This document shows, piece after piece, positions 51,565 through 60,409 of a stretch of DNA of 64,000 bases; within the stretch, counting starts at the first letter, position 1, and every line of letters starts with the position of its first letter. The position numbers were made by a program, and so were the translations under genes. The stretch is taken from NCBI RefSeq assembly GCF_024734895.1, contig NZ_CP091430.1:3738501-3802500 (forward strand). The letters are read 5' to 3'. The notes beneath the pieces are model-generated. The model saw nothing but the letters and a program-made list of their open reading frames with translations, did no database searches and was not told where the DNA came from. The stretch comes from Paenibacillus spongiae. GTDB taxonomy: Bacteria > Bacillota > Bacilli > Paenibacillales > Paenibacillaceae.

Positions 51565-54045
51565 ATGGTTTCTGCCAAAAAAAGAGGTTTCACCCTCATG
51601 CTAGCCGCTTTCATGTTATTTTCACTCGCTCCAAGCGCATATGCCAAGCAAGAAACGCCTGATCCGAGAAACCTGGCTGCAGGTCTAAGCTACCAGTTCT
51701 CCGCCGCTCCTTATGAGGGCTACCCTGACTCCGGAAATGAATTGACCGATGGCGTGTACGCATCGATGGAGTTCTCGGATAGCGCCTGGCAGGGGCACCT
51801 TCGGGGAATGACCCGTGAAGTTGTATTTGACTTGCAGGATTTTAAATCGATTAACGCCGTGAAAACGCATTTTATACAGGACACGGGCAACGGTATTTTT
51901 TATCCGAATACGGTTTCCATGTACGTGTCGGATGACGGCGTGAATTGGGCGCCGCTTTCGCACAAAAACACCGCGATCCCGCTCTGGTTGCCGGGGTCAC
52001 CGACAGATCAGACGTTTGTCTGGGATATTGCGGCTGACGGCTTGCCGAAAGAGAAAAAAAATGCAGAGTTCGTATATACGCGATATGTAAAAGTTACGTT
52101 CATGACCCAAGTGTGGACCTTTCTCGATGAAATCGAAATTTGGGGCATTGACGATAAAGCTCAGCACGCCGTCAAGCTGAAGCCGGAGGAGCCGGCGTAC
52201 CTGCAGCCCGGCAAAGCGACGGGAGGCATCCGCAATCTTGCGCTGCTGTACAATGGACATTACGATAGCGGGGCCGGAGATTGGACGAAAGACAAGATCA
52301 TCCCGTACATCAGCTACGTGAATACGCAAGGCGAACCGGTCGACTGGTTGTACGACGGCATTCTTTATCTCGGCATTAGGACGCAGGACGGGCAGAGGGA
52401 TTTTGGCATCAATGCCAAGCTTGAAGATTGGCAATGGTATCTGGACAAAACGTTCGCTCCGCAGGGCGATATGCAGCAGCTCAATGAAGCGACCAAAGAG
52501 GCCGGCGCAAAATTAGGCGAACCGAAACACAAGACAAAGGTCGTGCTGATGGTTCCGAACCCGGGCGATGAGGTTGGCGAGTTCGGCGATGTTGACGGAG
52601 ACGGCGTGATGGAGAACTTCAATTCGGATCAGGTCGGCAAGGAAGCGGCTTTCGCCGATAAGCAAAAAGCTATCGATTGGTATATGCATCAGGTGAAACA
52701 GCGCTGGTCCGAGCAAAATTATTCCAGCCTCGAGTTGACCGGGATGTATTGGATGAGTGAAAGCGCCAACCCCTATGATGAGAACAATACGAAGATCATC
52801 CAACATACGAGTCAGCTTGTCCATCAGGAAAAACAGAAGTTTTTCTGGATCCCTAATTTCTACGGCAAAGGCATATTCGCTGGTGAGAAGCTTGGCTTCG
52901 ACGCGGTAGCGCAGCAGCCGAACTACTTCTTCGATGAGCCGGGGGATCCGTCCCGGATTCAAGATTCGGCCGGTCTTTCCAAGCAATACGGCATCGGCGT
53001 GGAGATGGAATTAGATGAACGGATGAATTCGTTTCCGGCGTTCAGGGACCGCTACATCGACTATTTGAACGGCGGCGTCGATTACGGTTATATGAACGAT
53101 GCCTACAAAGCCTATTATCAAGGCAATGTCGCGCTCCTCGACAGCGCAAGAAGCAATGACCCGAATAATCGAATTCTGTACGATTGGATGTATCAATTCG
53201 TAACCAAACAGTATCAAAAGAATGATACGAACGTATCTCCGGAGACGATGGCGGAGCTTGTCAATCGTTATATCGCGTTGAACGAGATCGATCCGGCTTT
53301 TGGCAATGACTTGTCGTATCGCTTGCAGATCATCAAACAGCTCCTGGACGAAAACAATCCATCGGTTGCCGTAACGTATATGAAGGATTTTCTCGCGCAT
53401 ATTCACGACCCAGCCGTCCAAGCGCAAGGGTTAATATCGTCTCGAATAGCATCCGTGCTTGATTCCTACGCACAAGTTCTCATTCACGCTTGGTCGGATG
53501 GCTGGGGACTTAGCAACCTGGTTCTGGGTCAGAGTTATACGGTTTCCAAGCCTGCCAACGTTAACCATCCCGATTCCGGAAATGAGCTTACCAACGGCCA
53601 ATTCGGCGGTGCGGATTTCCGTAACGAACAGTGGCAGGGACATGCAGGCAGCGACTACCCTGAGGAACGAAGCCGCACGATCACATTTGATTTGGGTCAA
53701 GACAAATCGATTGGCCAAATTAAAGCCCATTTCCTTCAGGATGCGGCACCCGGCATCTATTTCCCTAAGAACGCCGACATTTCCGTTTCATCGGATGGTC
53801 AATCCTGGGGGAAGCTGGCAGCCGTTTCCCCGACTCCGACACAACATGGCAGCGCTTCGGCCGAGTTCATGAAATGGAACGGTGCAATAGACGGCGTGCC
53901 GGGGATTCCGGGCGCAGATAAAGTGTATGCCCGTTACGTCAAAGTCGAATTCCCGATCAACGTCTGGGTATTCATCGATGAAATCGAGGTTCTCGGCATT
54001 GACGGCAAGGCGAATGGAGCCGTAGTTTTGCCGACGACGCCGTAA
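51565..54045 (+). CDS. Secreted DUF4855 protein with two discoidin-like domains
   Basis: The 826-residue protein has a signal peptide (GFTLMLAAFMLFSLAPSAYA), a first discoidin/F5-8-like domain (about residues 30-210; YEGYPDSGNELTDG, FDLQDFKSINAVKTHFIQD), a DUF4855 domain (about 220-510; ATGGIRNLALLYNGHY, LTGMYWMSESANPYD), a helical FIVAR-like linker, and a second discoidin-like domain (about 650-820; NHPDSGNELTNGQFGG). DUF4855 domains resemble glycoside hydrolase barrels; discoidin domains bind carbohydrate. It probably acts on or binds a polysaccharide outside the cell. GGAGG lies eight bases before the ATG. Confidence 0.85.
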   Translation: MVSAKKRGFTLMLAAFMLFSLAPSAYAKQETPDPRNLAAGLSYQFSAAPYEGYPDSGNELTDGVYASMEFSDSAWQGHLRGMTREVVFDLQDFKSINAVKTHFIQDTGNGIFYPNTVSMYVSDDGVNWAPLSHKNTAIPLWLPGSPTDQTFVWDIAADGLPKEKKNAEFVYTRYVKVTFMTQVWTFLDEIEIWGIDDKAQHAVKLKPEEPAYLQPGKATGGIRNLALLYNGHYDSGAGDWTKDKIIPYISYVNTQGEPVDWLYDGILYLGIRTQDGQRDFGINAKLEDWQWYLDKTFAPQGDMQQLNEATKEAGAKLGEPKHKTKVVLMVPNPGDEVGEFGDVDGDGVMENFNSDQVGKEAAFADKQKAIDWYMHQVKQRWSEQNYSSLELTGMYWMSESANPYDENNTKIIQHTSQLVHQEKQKFFWIPNFYGKGIFAGEKLGFDAVAQQPNYFFDEPGDPSRIQDSAGLSKQYGIGVEMELDERMNSFPAFRDRYIDYLNGGVDYGYMNDAYKAYYQGNVALLDSARSNDPNNRILYDWMYQFVTKQYQKNDTNVSPETMAELVNRYIALNEIDPAFGNDLSYRLQIIKQLLDENNPSVAVTYMKDFLAHIHDPAVQAQGLISSRIASVLDSYAQVLIHAWSDGWGLSNLVLGQSYTVSKPANVNHPDSGNELTNGQFGGADFRNEQWQGHAGSDYPEERSRTITFDLGQDKSIGQIKAHFLQDAAPGIYFPKNADISVSSDGQSWGKLAAVSPTPTQHGSASAEFMKWNGAIDGVPGIPGADKVYARYVKVEFPINVWVFIDEIEVLGIDGKANGAVVLPTTP

Positions 54046-54136
54046 ATACCGGGCATTAAGAACATGTATAACGGTTGGTAAGTGATTAGCCAAGGAACTT
54101 ATGTGAAGCATTAAACGGATTTTTGGGCCCGGCTGT

Positions 54137-54501
54137 GTGATAAGCGGCGTAAGCCGGGTCCAGAAATCAGGATTCATCCTCACGATCATTGCCTTCATGC
54201 TGTATATTCTTGCTTCAATTGTACTGGCCAAACAAGAAACAGAAACTCCAAGAAATCTGGTTGCCGAATCAAGCTATCAGTTCTCCACATCCCCGTATGA
54301 AAGCTACTCTGATTCAAAGCGCATTTTATACAGGAGAGCAAAACCGGCATATTTTATCCCGTAACGGTTTTGATGTACGTCTCCGAAGACGGCCAGAAAC
54401 CGGGGGATGCTGGCACATCGGATGCAAACTCCTTTATGGCAACCAGGACCGGCGACCGACGAGTTTATCCACTTAAAATCATCCATCCAGTGTCCATTTG
54501 A
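54137..54501 (+). pseudogene. Truncated paralogue of the DUF4855/discoidin protein
   Basis: The frame from 54137 gives a signal-peptide-like segment and KQETETPRNLVAESSYQFST-SPYESYSDS, a close match to the start of the intact gene. It then shifts to a second frame reading AHFIQESKTGIFYPVTVLMY and VSEDGQK, matching THFIQDTGNGIFYPNTVSMY. A deletion removes about 35 residues between the two blocks and the frame ends at TGA 54499. Confidence 0.8.
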
Positions 54502-54896
54502 TCTCGCTGACATGACCGACCCACCCTGTGGCAATGGTACCGGCCTGCAGCATGATATCAGTAAAGTACCCTATCAAGAGCAGTTTGTGATAACCAGACG
54601 GATGGTGATGGAGCGCAGTCTGCCATAGCCCTTGGGCGAGGCGTTCTGCGCCACATGCTGGAAATTTGCCATTTCGTATTTTCTATCCGATGGATTAAGG
54701 GATGGCAATATTAGTCTTACGAAGCATTCGTGCTCAATAGTGAAGAAATTAAATTCAGAAGAGTGGGTTATACAAGACCAGCATGGAACGGCAGGGTAAG
54801 AATAGAAGGGCAGTTTTGTGGTAGAAAGAAGGGGTTAATTCGGAACAATCGAAATTACTCTTGAAGACTACTAAATCCAAATAGGTGGTGAGTATA
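54502..54896. other. Gene-free stretch
   Basis: No gene is seen. The first 130 bases may be further decayed sequence of the DUF4855 relic, but no frame can be aligned. No hairpin with T-run is visible. Confidence 0.3.
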
Positions 54897-55040
54897 GTGG
54901 AGGAGTCTGTTTTAGATTTTTATGATGACCTAGCTGAAACTTACCATCTTATTTTCGTTGATTGGAATCATGCTATCGGGAGGATAGCGCAACAAAACCC
55001 AAAAGGTACGTCTTACTCTACTGGATATAAACAGGAGTAG
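54897..55040 (+). pseudogene. N-terminal fragment of a class I SAM methyltransferase
   Basis: GTG 54897 with AGGTGGTG upstream opens ESVLDFYDDLAETYHLIFVD then WNHAIGRIAQQNPKG before a stop. The pattern LDFYDDLA..YHLIF.DW..I is the usual N-terminus of small UbiE-like methyltransferases, with the SAM-binding part deleted. The remaining 47 codons cannot form the fold. Confidence 0.65.
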
Positions 55041-55102
55041 TATTGCATGAGAAATGAAAAGTACGTAGACTAAAACGAAAAGCTACTCTAAGGGAGCGGA
55101 GA

Positions 55103-55456
55103 TTGCCTGTCGGTTACGGCCACGAAATGGACAAAAATGATGTGCAAATCATTTTGGACGCAGTGTTCTCCTATATAAATGACCATCGAAACGAGCCGAG
55201 AATGGAGTTGTGTACGGTTAGTAGAGATAAAGGAAAAACCTGGACTGAAGAGTTAGTAAACGTTGCTAGTACCGACCCTAATTTTCCTACCTTAAAGGTA
55301 GGAGATATGGTTAAAAAGAGGGGAGATGAATCGACCTATGTAATCGTAGCTAATGAAGGAGAAAATAAAATCCATGGGGCCTTCCAAGACGATCCAGACT
55401 CCCCTTTTTTCCTTCCTGAAGGTCACTTGTACCGGAATGCATTACCATACACTTAA
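55103..55456 (+). CDS. Small hypothetical protein
   Basis: This acidic 117-residue protein has no membrane segment. TTG 55103 is preceded by AAGGGAGCGGAG; an ATG at 55127 is an alternative. Features are a helical start (DVQIILDAVFSYINDHRNEP) and a later, beta-type half with TLKVGDMVKKRGDESTYVIV, a possible small KOW-like or binding fold. It is not recognised. It lies in a zone of decayed genes, so expression is uncertain. Confidence 0.55.
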   Translation: MPVGYGHEMDKNDVQIILDAVFSYINDHRNEPRMELCTVSRDKGKTWTEELVNVASTDPNFPTLKVGDMVKKRGDESTYVIVANEGENKIHGAFQDDPDSPFFLPEGHLYRNALPYT

Positions 55457-55489
55457 TGTAAACCTTGTTTTAATAACATTATGATTAAG

Positions 55490-55542
55490 TTAACGGAAAA
55501 CGATAGTTGAACGAAACAAGGAGCAGTTGGCCGCGGCAGCTG
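55490..55542 (+). repeat. ACGATAGT signature plus half of repeat D
   Basis: TTAACGGAAAACGATAGTTG is followed by AACAAGGAGCAGTTGGCCGC and GGCAGCTG, the same left arm and core as at 17226-17254, but the right arm that would complete the hairpin is missing. It starts 34 bases after the hypothetical gene. Confidence 0.65.
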
Positions 55543-55889
55543 AATATTCCGCGTTAAACTTCCTCAGAGAATAAGGTTATTCTCACGAATACTCGTGAAT
55601 TCGCAGTATTTCACATACAGATTAAAATAGAAGTTTAAATGATTACAAAACATGGGCTAGGAAGTTCCGTTTGAGGGCATGCGGGAATAGAAGGTATTGG
55701 TCTATCTACAACATCTTCCTCAGAAAGATTTGCTGCACGTCTCTCTCCACAAGGTCCTTGGGATTCACTCTTCCAAATCTCAACGGGTCTAAGCCCTTAC
55801 ATTCCTTCGTCCTATCTATCCAAGGAGTGGAGTCCGATCAACGTTAACGGAACGGGTCTATGCCCTAATGCGTAAAAATCTCGGTACTC
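55543..55889. other. Gene-free stretch, possible IS110 flank
   Basis: No open frame is supported. It may include the distal end of the IS110 remnant that follows, but no terminal sequence or target duplication can be identified by eye. Confidence 0.3.
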
Positions 55890-56666
55890 CGTGCTTTCTT
55901 TGTGAAATCCTGCGAACGAGCTAATCTACGTGTCTGGGTTGCGAAAGTAGTTGTTAAGCTGCTAGTGGTGGTTGAACCTTATCCGCGGAGAAAGTTTGTC
56001 CTTCTCGCGCCATGGCTACAAGCATTCGTGCGAATTTCCCAATCAACTTCATCACAGAACGCTTGCCTGTATGATGGAAAACGGATATCCAGCCAGCGGT
56101 GGATTCTGTTCTTAATCCGTCAGGATTTAACAACCCAAACCCAATGTTCTCTGTTTGTGACAATAAACCGTAAGCGGCGGAAGGCTTCTTCCTTTGGAGA
56201 GAAGGGCGTGTAGAACCCACGGCTCACTGCATCGGCAATGACCAAAGCGTCCTTTGGGTCATTTTTGATGGGGAGTTGTCTCTCTTTTCCTTATTGCGTT
56301 TGGTCGTCATTGGATTAACAAGGACAACAGAAACACCTTGTTTCATCAACCAATGAGCGAGATTGAACCAGTAGTGACCGGTACTCTCCATTCCCACAAC
56401 GACGTCATTCAAGTTGTGCATGTTCTGTAATTTACGAATACTGTTTATTAAATGCTCAAAGCCCGCATGGTCGTTCGAAAACATAATGGGACGATTGGTG
56501 AGGACAATACCTCGAAAGTTAATCGCTTGAGCAGCATGTTTCTCCTTAGCAGTTTCGATGTCAATGACAAGAGTAGAAGTGGAAACACGTTCTCACGTTG
56601 ATTTTGAGCTTTAATTAGTCTAGACTTCATAATAACGCCTCCTAAGGTGAGTTCTGAGGGCTCCAA
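55890..56666 (-). mobile_element. Decayed IS110-family transposase
   Basis: On the minus strand ATG 56630, with TAGGAGGCG upstream, opens MKSRLIKAQNQRE; the frame then shifts to FSNDHAGFEHLINSIRKLQN and VVVGMESTGHYWFNLAHWLM plus VVLVNPMTTKRNKEKRDNSP, the DEDD-domain blocks of IS110 transposases. Further blocks in other frames read PKEEAFRRLRFIVTNREHWV and RIKNRIHRWLDIRFPSYRQA. At least three frame breaks and the lack of the C-terminal domain make it inactive. IS110 elements lack classical inverted repeats, so exact ends cannot be set. Confidence 0.8.
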
Positions 56667-56737
56667 CCCAGTACATACTCATCCTAGCGGGGCGTTCGTT
56701 TTTCTGCAAATTGAATCTACTAACACCTACAGGAATG

Positions 56738-56784
56738 TTAACGGGAACGATAGCTGAAGCCTACATATCGGCTTTACTTTCAGC
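56738..56784 (+). repeat. ACGATAGC signature plus hairpin
   Basis: TTAACGGGAACGATAGCTGA leads into GCTGAAGCC...GGCTT...TTCAGC, a nested hairpin (56753-56784). It is another member of the ACGATAGT family, close to the IS110 remnant. Confidence 0.5.
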
Positions 56785-56884
56785 CAAACAAAACTTCTCC
56801 TAAGCTAACTCTAAAGAAGACATCGATTCCCCTTTATTGGACATACTAACCTTAACTGTTTGCTTAAAGAGAGGGAGGATATTC

Positions 56885-57040
56885 ATGAAGGAGCAAGAAA
56901 CCTTATCTCAACAAGAACAGGTACAGGAGGATATTAGTAAATTCAGCGAAAACAACGAATTCAACCATGAGCGTAACGAGGTTGTCAAAGCTCAAAAACA
57001 AATCGCATCCCAAGAGACAACAGGAGTAATGGATCAATAA
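56885..57040 (+). CDS. Small charged hypothetical protein
   Basis: This 51-residue glutamine- and glutamate-rich peptide (KEQETLSQQEQVQEDISKFS) is probably helical. The start ATG 56885 has GGGAGGATATTC in front, a good ribosome site. No family is recognised; it resembles small acidic regulatory or coat-like peptides of spore formers only in composition. No neighbour suggests a role. Confidence 0.45.
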   Translation: MKEQETLSQQEQVQEDISKFSENNEFNHERNEVVKAQKQIASQETTGVMDQ

Positions 57041-57112
57041 TAAATTTTCTTCGCAAATCGAGTAAGTGTATTAACTAGAACAAAGTCCGAATCAAGTCCG
57101 AGTAAACCGCGG

Positions 57113-57156
57113 ACTGGCATTCAAGAGGTCAGGGGTTCGATCCCCCTTGGTTGGCA
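57113..57156 (+). other. 3' half of a tRNA-like sequence
   Basis: GAGGTC followed by the T-arm AGGGG-TTCGATC-CCCCT (5-bp stem, 7-nt loop) and TGGTTGGCA reads as the variable loop, T-arm and acceptor 3' strand of a tRNA. The D-arm half that should precede it is absent, and CCA is not encoded. Such 3' tRNA ends are typical remnants at integration sites, but no element is attached now. Confidence 0.5.
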
Positions 57157-57175
57157 CGAAGTAAAAAATTTGTCT

Positions 57176-57252
57176 GAGCGGGAAACGATAGTGAAATAAC
57201 AAAAATAGCAGGCCAAAACAGGAACAAAGTCTTGGCCTGCTATTTTTGTTAT
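57176..57252 (+). terminator. ACGATAGT signature plus 21-bp hairpin
   Basis: GAGCGGGAAACGATAGTGAA is followed by a perfect 21-bp stem (57196-57216 with 57232-57252, containing AGCAGGCC/GGCCTGCT) and a 15-nt loop. The T-rich right arm makes it a strong bidirectional terminator, although no gene ends directly before it. Confidence 0.65.
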
Positions 57253-57446
57253 GTCCCATATGAATACATTGATTGCATATAAACATGTGCGGATCGTTAT
57301 ATTTCGAAGGATTTTCACCCACTCGTTTAGATAAGCCTCTGCGATACAAACCCATGTGCATAATCATTGTAACATATCAAATCGCATGAAACTGAGGGGC
57401 GAGACGATCCGGAGTTAGATTGGAGTATTCCGCTAATATGAACAAG

Positions 57447-57478
57447 AACGGACTGCCGCGGCTAAGTGGTAGTCCGTT
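57447..57478. terminator. Hairpin in intergenic region
   Basis: AACGGACTGCC pairs with GGTAGTCCGTT (11 bp with one G-T pair, 10-nt loop). No T-run follows. Nothing else is seen in the 57253-57629 spacer. Confidence 0.45.
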
Positions 57479-57629
57479 ATGCATCCGAAGTATCGTCTGA
57501 AACACTCCTATAGAGGCAACCCATATCGTTTATTATAGTATATACTTTTTTGTAGAAGTGATCACTTCGTACCATGCCATAACGGAATTCATAGTGGCAT
57601 GAAAGATTGCATTGACGAAAGGAGAAATC

Positions 57630-57725
57630 ATGGTGGATCAAACATCCTGGGCTTTAGCAAAATGTACCGTTACTCCGTGGTGGATGGGGAGTGGGTACGC
57701 GGCGTTCTCCTGGGCATTAATGTAA
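57630..57725 (+). CDS. 31-codon leader ORF before the kinase gene
   Basis: ATG 57630 is preceded by AAAGGAGAAATC, one of the best ribosome sites in this region, whereas the kinase ATG 57727 has none. The peptide is hydrophobic and tryptophan-rich (four Trp: VDQTSWALAKCTVTPWWMGS...AFSWALM) and stops one base before the kinase start (TAA-A-ATG). It probably delivers ribosomes to the kinase gene by coupling. It could also be the relic of a longer membrane protein. Confidence 0.45.
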   Translation: MVDQTSWALAKCTVTPWWMGSGYAAFSWALM

Positions 57726-57726
57726 A

Positions 57727-59202
57727 ATGTCAACTAGAAAAGAGAATATTGTGCGGAAACGTTTTTTCAAGTCATTTCGACCGCTGCATTGGCGACTGAC
57801 GCGATCCTATATGCTGATCAGCATTTTGGCCTGGCTCCTTGTAGAGCTTCTGCTCCTCTTGGCGCTCGGGTGGGGAATGCATATGTCGCACTCATTTTTA
57901 CTAACGAGTGCCTTGAAAAGCAATGCGAATGTGGCCGGTTCTTTGCTGGCAGGCGATCAAGGACCCGATCGTGCAGGCTTGACTCTTTGGCTCGAGCAGA
58001 AACAGCGAGTCGTGGACAAAGTGTTTTCTTACACGGGCATACTTGCTGTCGTTGACCGGCAAGGGCAAGTTATCGCTTCGACAGGGGCCGGCGTCCGCCC
58101 TCCGTCACATGGAACTTTGCTGTCGGCACAGCTCACAAATCAGGCAGCGGATCATTTGCAAATGTATCTCGACAGCCAGGGTGAAGTCAAGTTGATAACA
58201 CATGAGAGCGCATCAACAGGAGTTCTCGTATTCATACCGCTTGGGGCAACGGAGAAGCAGGCAGATGGAATTCTCGTTATGCAAGCGGAAAACTTCAAGA
58301 TTCATCCCTCGTTATGGCTTGGAATCGGCGTGACTGTCTTGCTTCCAGCCTCAGTAATCATAGTTCTATGTGTTGGAACGGCAGGCGCTGTGTTTGGTGC
58401 GGTCACTTCACGGCCACTCATCCGGAGATTCGGAACATTGGCGGATGCCGCTGACAATTGGAGTCGCGGCGATTTCTCCGTCTTGGTTGATGATCCGGGC
58501 GGAGACGAAATCGGACGGCTATCACGCCGCTTGAATCATATGGCTGAACAGCTCCGGCACCATGTGCAGGTGCGCCAAGAGCAAGCGGCTATGGACGAGA
58601 GGGGGAGAATGGCGCGTGATTTGCACGACAGCATCAAGCAGCAGTTGTTCGCGCTATTCATGCAAATTAGTGGAGCGAAAGCACTTCTCCTGCAGGGGAA
58701 AGAAGGTGCGCTCCCCAGGCTGGAACAAGCAGAGGACTTGCTGGGGCAGGTGCAGGACGATCTCACGAATCTGATCCATGAGATGCGTCCCGCCACGCTG
58801 GAAGGCAAAAGGTTTCCGCAAGCGCTGCGCGAGCAAATCGAGCAATGGGCAGAGCGAACTGGGATCGATGCTGTTTTTCAAGTCCAAGGGATGAACCCGA
58901 TCCCGTTGCAGCTGGAAGAAGCCTTATACCGTCTGACACAAGAAGCGTTGTCGAATGTTGCCCGCCACAGCGAGGCGCGTGCCGTTCGTATTCAACTCAT
59001 GTTTGAACCGGATAGGACGACACTGGAAATATCCGATAATGGTCGAGGGTGTCATGTCTCAAGCAAAATAGGAAAAGGGGTCGGTCTCCTTTCCATGCCT
59101 GAACGGCTCCTTCCATTCGGAGGACAGGTTAGCTACCAGAGCGAGCCGGAGCAAGGGTTTATCGTCACTGCAACGGTGCCGGACCAGGCAGCAGGACAAT
59201 GA
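57727..59202 (+). CDS. NarL-type sensor histidine kinase
   Basis: The 491-residue kinase has a membrane helix at about residues 22-45, an extracytoplasmic sensor of about 150 residues, a second helix near 200-225, HAMP, a HisKA_3 helix with RMARDLHDSIKQQLFALFMQ (phosphoacceptor His near residue 300), and a HATPase with LTQEALSNVARHSEA and DNGRGC. ATG 57727 may be coupled to the leader ORF; GTG 57751 is an alternative start. Its regulator follows. Relatives in Bacillota (LiaS, VraS, YxjM) sense envelope stress or are orphan pairs next to ABC transporters. Confidence 0.9.
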   Translation: MSTRKENIVRKRFFKSFRPLHWRLTRSYMLISILAWLLVELLLLLALGWGMHMSHSFLLTSALKSNANVAGSLLAGDQGPDRAGLTLWLEQKQRVVDKVFSYTGILAVVDRQGQVIASTGAGVRPPSHGTLLSAQLTNQAADHLQMYLDSQGEVKLITHESASTGVLVFIPLGATEKQADGILVMQAENFKIHPSLWLGIGVTVLLPASVIIVLCVGTAGAVFGAVTSRPLIRRFGTLADAADNWSRGDFSVLVDDPGGDEIGRLSRRLNHMAEQLRHHVQVRQEQAAMDERGRMARDLHDSIKQQLFALFMQISGAKALLLQGKEGALPRLEQAEDLLGQVQDDLTNLIHEMRPATLEGKRFPQALREQIEQWAERTGIDAVFQVQGMNPIPLQLEEALYRLTQEALSNVARHSEARAVRIQLMFEPDRTTLEISDNGRGCHVSSKIGKGVGLLSMPERLLPFGGQVSYQSEPEQGFIVTATVPDQAAGQ

Positions 59203-59254
59203 AGCATGATGGAGCCTAAGTACGAGTCTATAAGTGAAGGGAACGAGAATACCG

Positions 59255-59920
59255 ATGGAGGATAACATTCACATTGTGCTGGTTGATGATCATAGCCTGG
59301 TGCGCCAGGGAGTTCGTTCATTTCTCGAAACGCAATCCGATTTGCGCATCGTGGGGGAAGCGGCTTCCGGAGAGGAAGCTGAACATCTTGTAGCCAATCT
59401 GGTGCCCGATGTCGTCCTGATGGATTTGTCGATGCCGGGAATTGGCGGGATTGAAGCGATCCGCCGAATAAAGAAACTCAGCCCCCATTCCCAGATTGTT
59501 GTGTTGACCTCTTTTCAGGAGGACGACTATATTTTTCCCGCTTTGCGTGCGGGAGCTCTTTCTTACGTATTAAAGAATGTCCAGTCGGGCGATCTTGCTG
59601 ACATTATCCGAAAAGCGCGTGGCGGCGAAGCGTTTCTCCATCCGCGCGTGGCCGCTCGGGTAGTGCAGGAGCTTCGCGAGGAACGAAAGGATATTCCGAA
59701 CGTTTTCAATAATTTAACCGATCGTGAGCTTGAAGTATTGCGCCTTATCGCCCAAGGAAACGCCAATGCAGCAATCGCGCAATCGTTGGTCATCAGCGAG
59801 CAAACAGTGAAAGGCCATGTCAGCAATATCCTTGGCAAATTGCAGCTGGCGGATCGGACCCAGGCGGCGGTCTTCGCTTGGGAACAAGGCGTCGTTCAGC
59901 GCAAGCGAGGAGATGTATAA
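59255..59920 (+). CDS. NarL/FixJ-family response regulator
   Basis: The 221-residue regulator has a receiver domain with VLVDDHSLVRQGVRSFLE and the phosphoacceptor Asp57 in VLMDLSMPGIGG, then a LuxR-type helix-turn-helix (LTDRELEVLRLIAQGNANAA, SEQTVKGHVSNILGKLQLAD). ATG 59255 with AAGGGA upstream is preferred to GTG 59234. It forms a two-component pair with the preceding kinase, 52 bases apart. The two small membrane-protein genes that follow in the same direction are likely co-transcribed and may be its targets. Confidence 0.92.
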   Translation: MEDNIHIVLVDDHSLVRQGVRSFLETQSDLRIVGEAASGEEAEHLVANLVPDVVLMDLSMPGIGGIEAIRRIKKLSPHSQIVVLTSFQEDDYIFPALRAGALSYVLKNVQSGDLADIIRKARGGEAFLHPRVAARVVQELREERKDIPNVFNNLTDRELEVLRLIAQGNANAAIAQSLVISEQTVKGHVSNILGKLQLADRTQAAVFAWEQGVVQRKRGDV

Positions 59921-59947
59921 GTTGCAGAGAAATAGGAGTGATGTGAT

Positions 59948-60409
59948 ATGAAAGAACGAAATGAAAGGATGCAAACAACAGGTGAGAAATGGATGGGATA
60001 CGGCGCGTTTGCCGCAGCGTTCGGGCTTGGCGTTATCCACTTTATCGCAAACCTCATCGGTTTCGTTAACGCACCTGCTGCGGAACAGAAGATAGGACTG
60101 TTTTTAGCATGGGGTGTACTTCCCAGCCTCATCTGTTTCATATTTGCGGCGGCGGCAATGACTCTTGTCCGCTTCTGGGGCGGAAGAAAATGGTTCCGGG
60201 CAGCGCTTTCTCTCACATGGATCGCTTTTACATTTATGAGTTTACACGATGTCTGGCATTTGATTCTCGCGGTGCAACGCAAGGACTTCATGATTTTCCT
60301 TTATATATTAGGGCCAGGTCCATGGTCTCTGATTGGAGCAGTCTTGTTTGGTTTCACCGCGTGGCGTGCACGGCGCGGATTGATAGACGGCATGACTAGG
60401 GAAGCGTGA
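59948..60409 (+). CDS. Four-helix membrane protein of unknown function
   Basis: The 153-residue protein has four hydrophobic segments (AFAAAFGLGVIHFIANLIGF; FLAWGVLPSLICFIFAAAA; AALSLTWIAFTFMSLHDVWH; GPWSLIGAVLFGFTAW). No family is recognised with confidence; it recalls small actinobacterial-type integral proteins. It starts 28 bases after the response regulator and overlaps the next gene by four bases, so these genes form one unit. Confidence 0.7.
   Translation: MKERNERMQTTGEKWMGYGAFAAAFGLGVIHFIANLIGFVNAPAAEQKIGLFLAWGVLPSLICFIFAAAAMTLVRFWGGRKWFRAALSLTWIAFTFMSLHDVWHLILAVQRKDFMIFLYILGPGPWSLIGAVLFGFTAWRARRGLIDGMTREA

Noticed and set aside
57599-57799. 66-codon ORF overlapping the leader peptide and kinase start
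   Set aside because: It is in a different frame from both the leader with its strong ribosome site and the kinase, and it has no site of its own.
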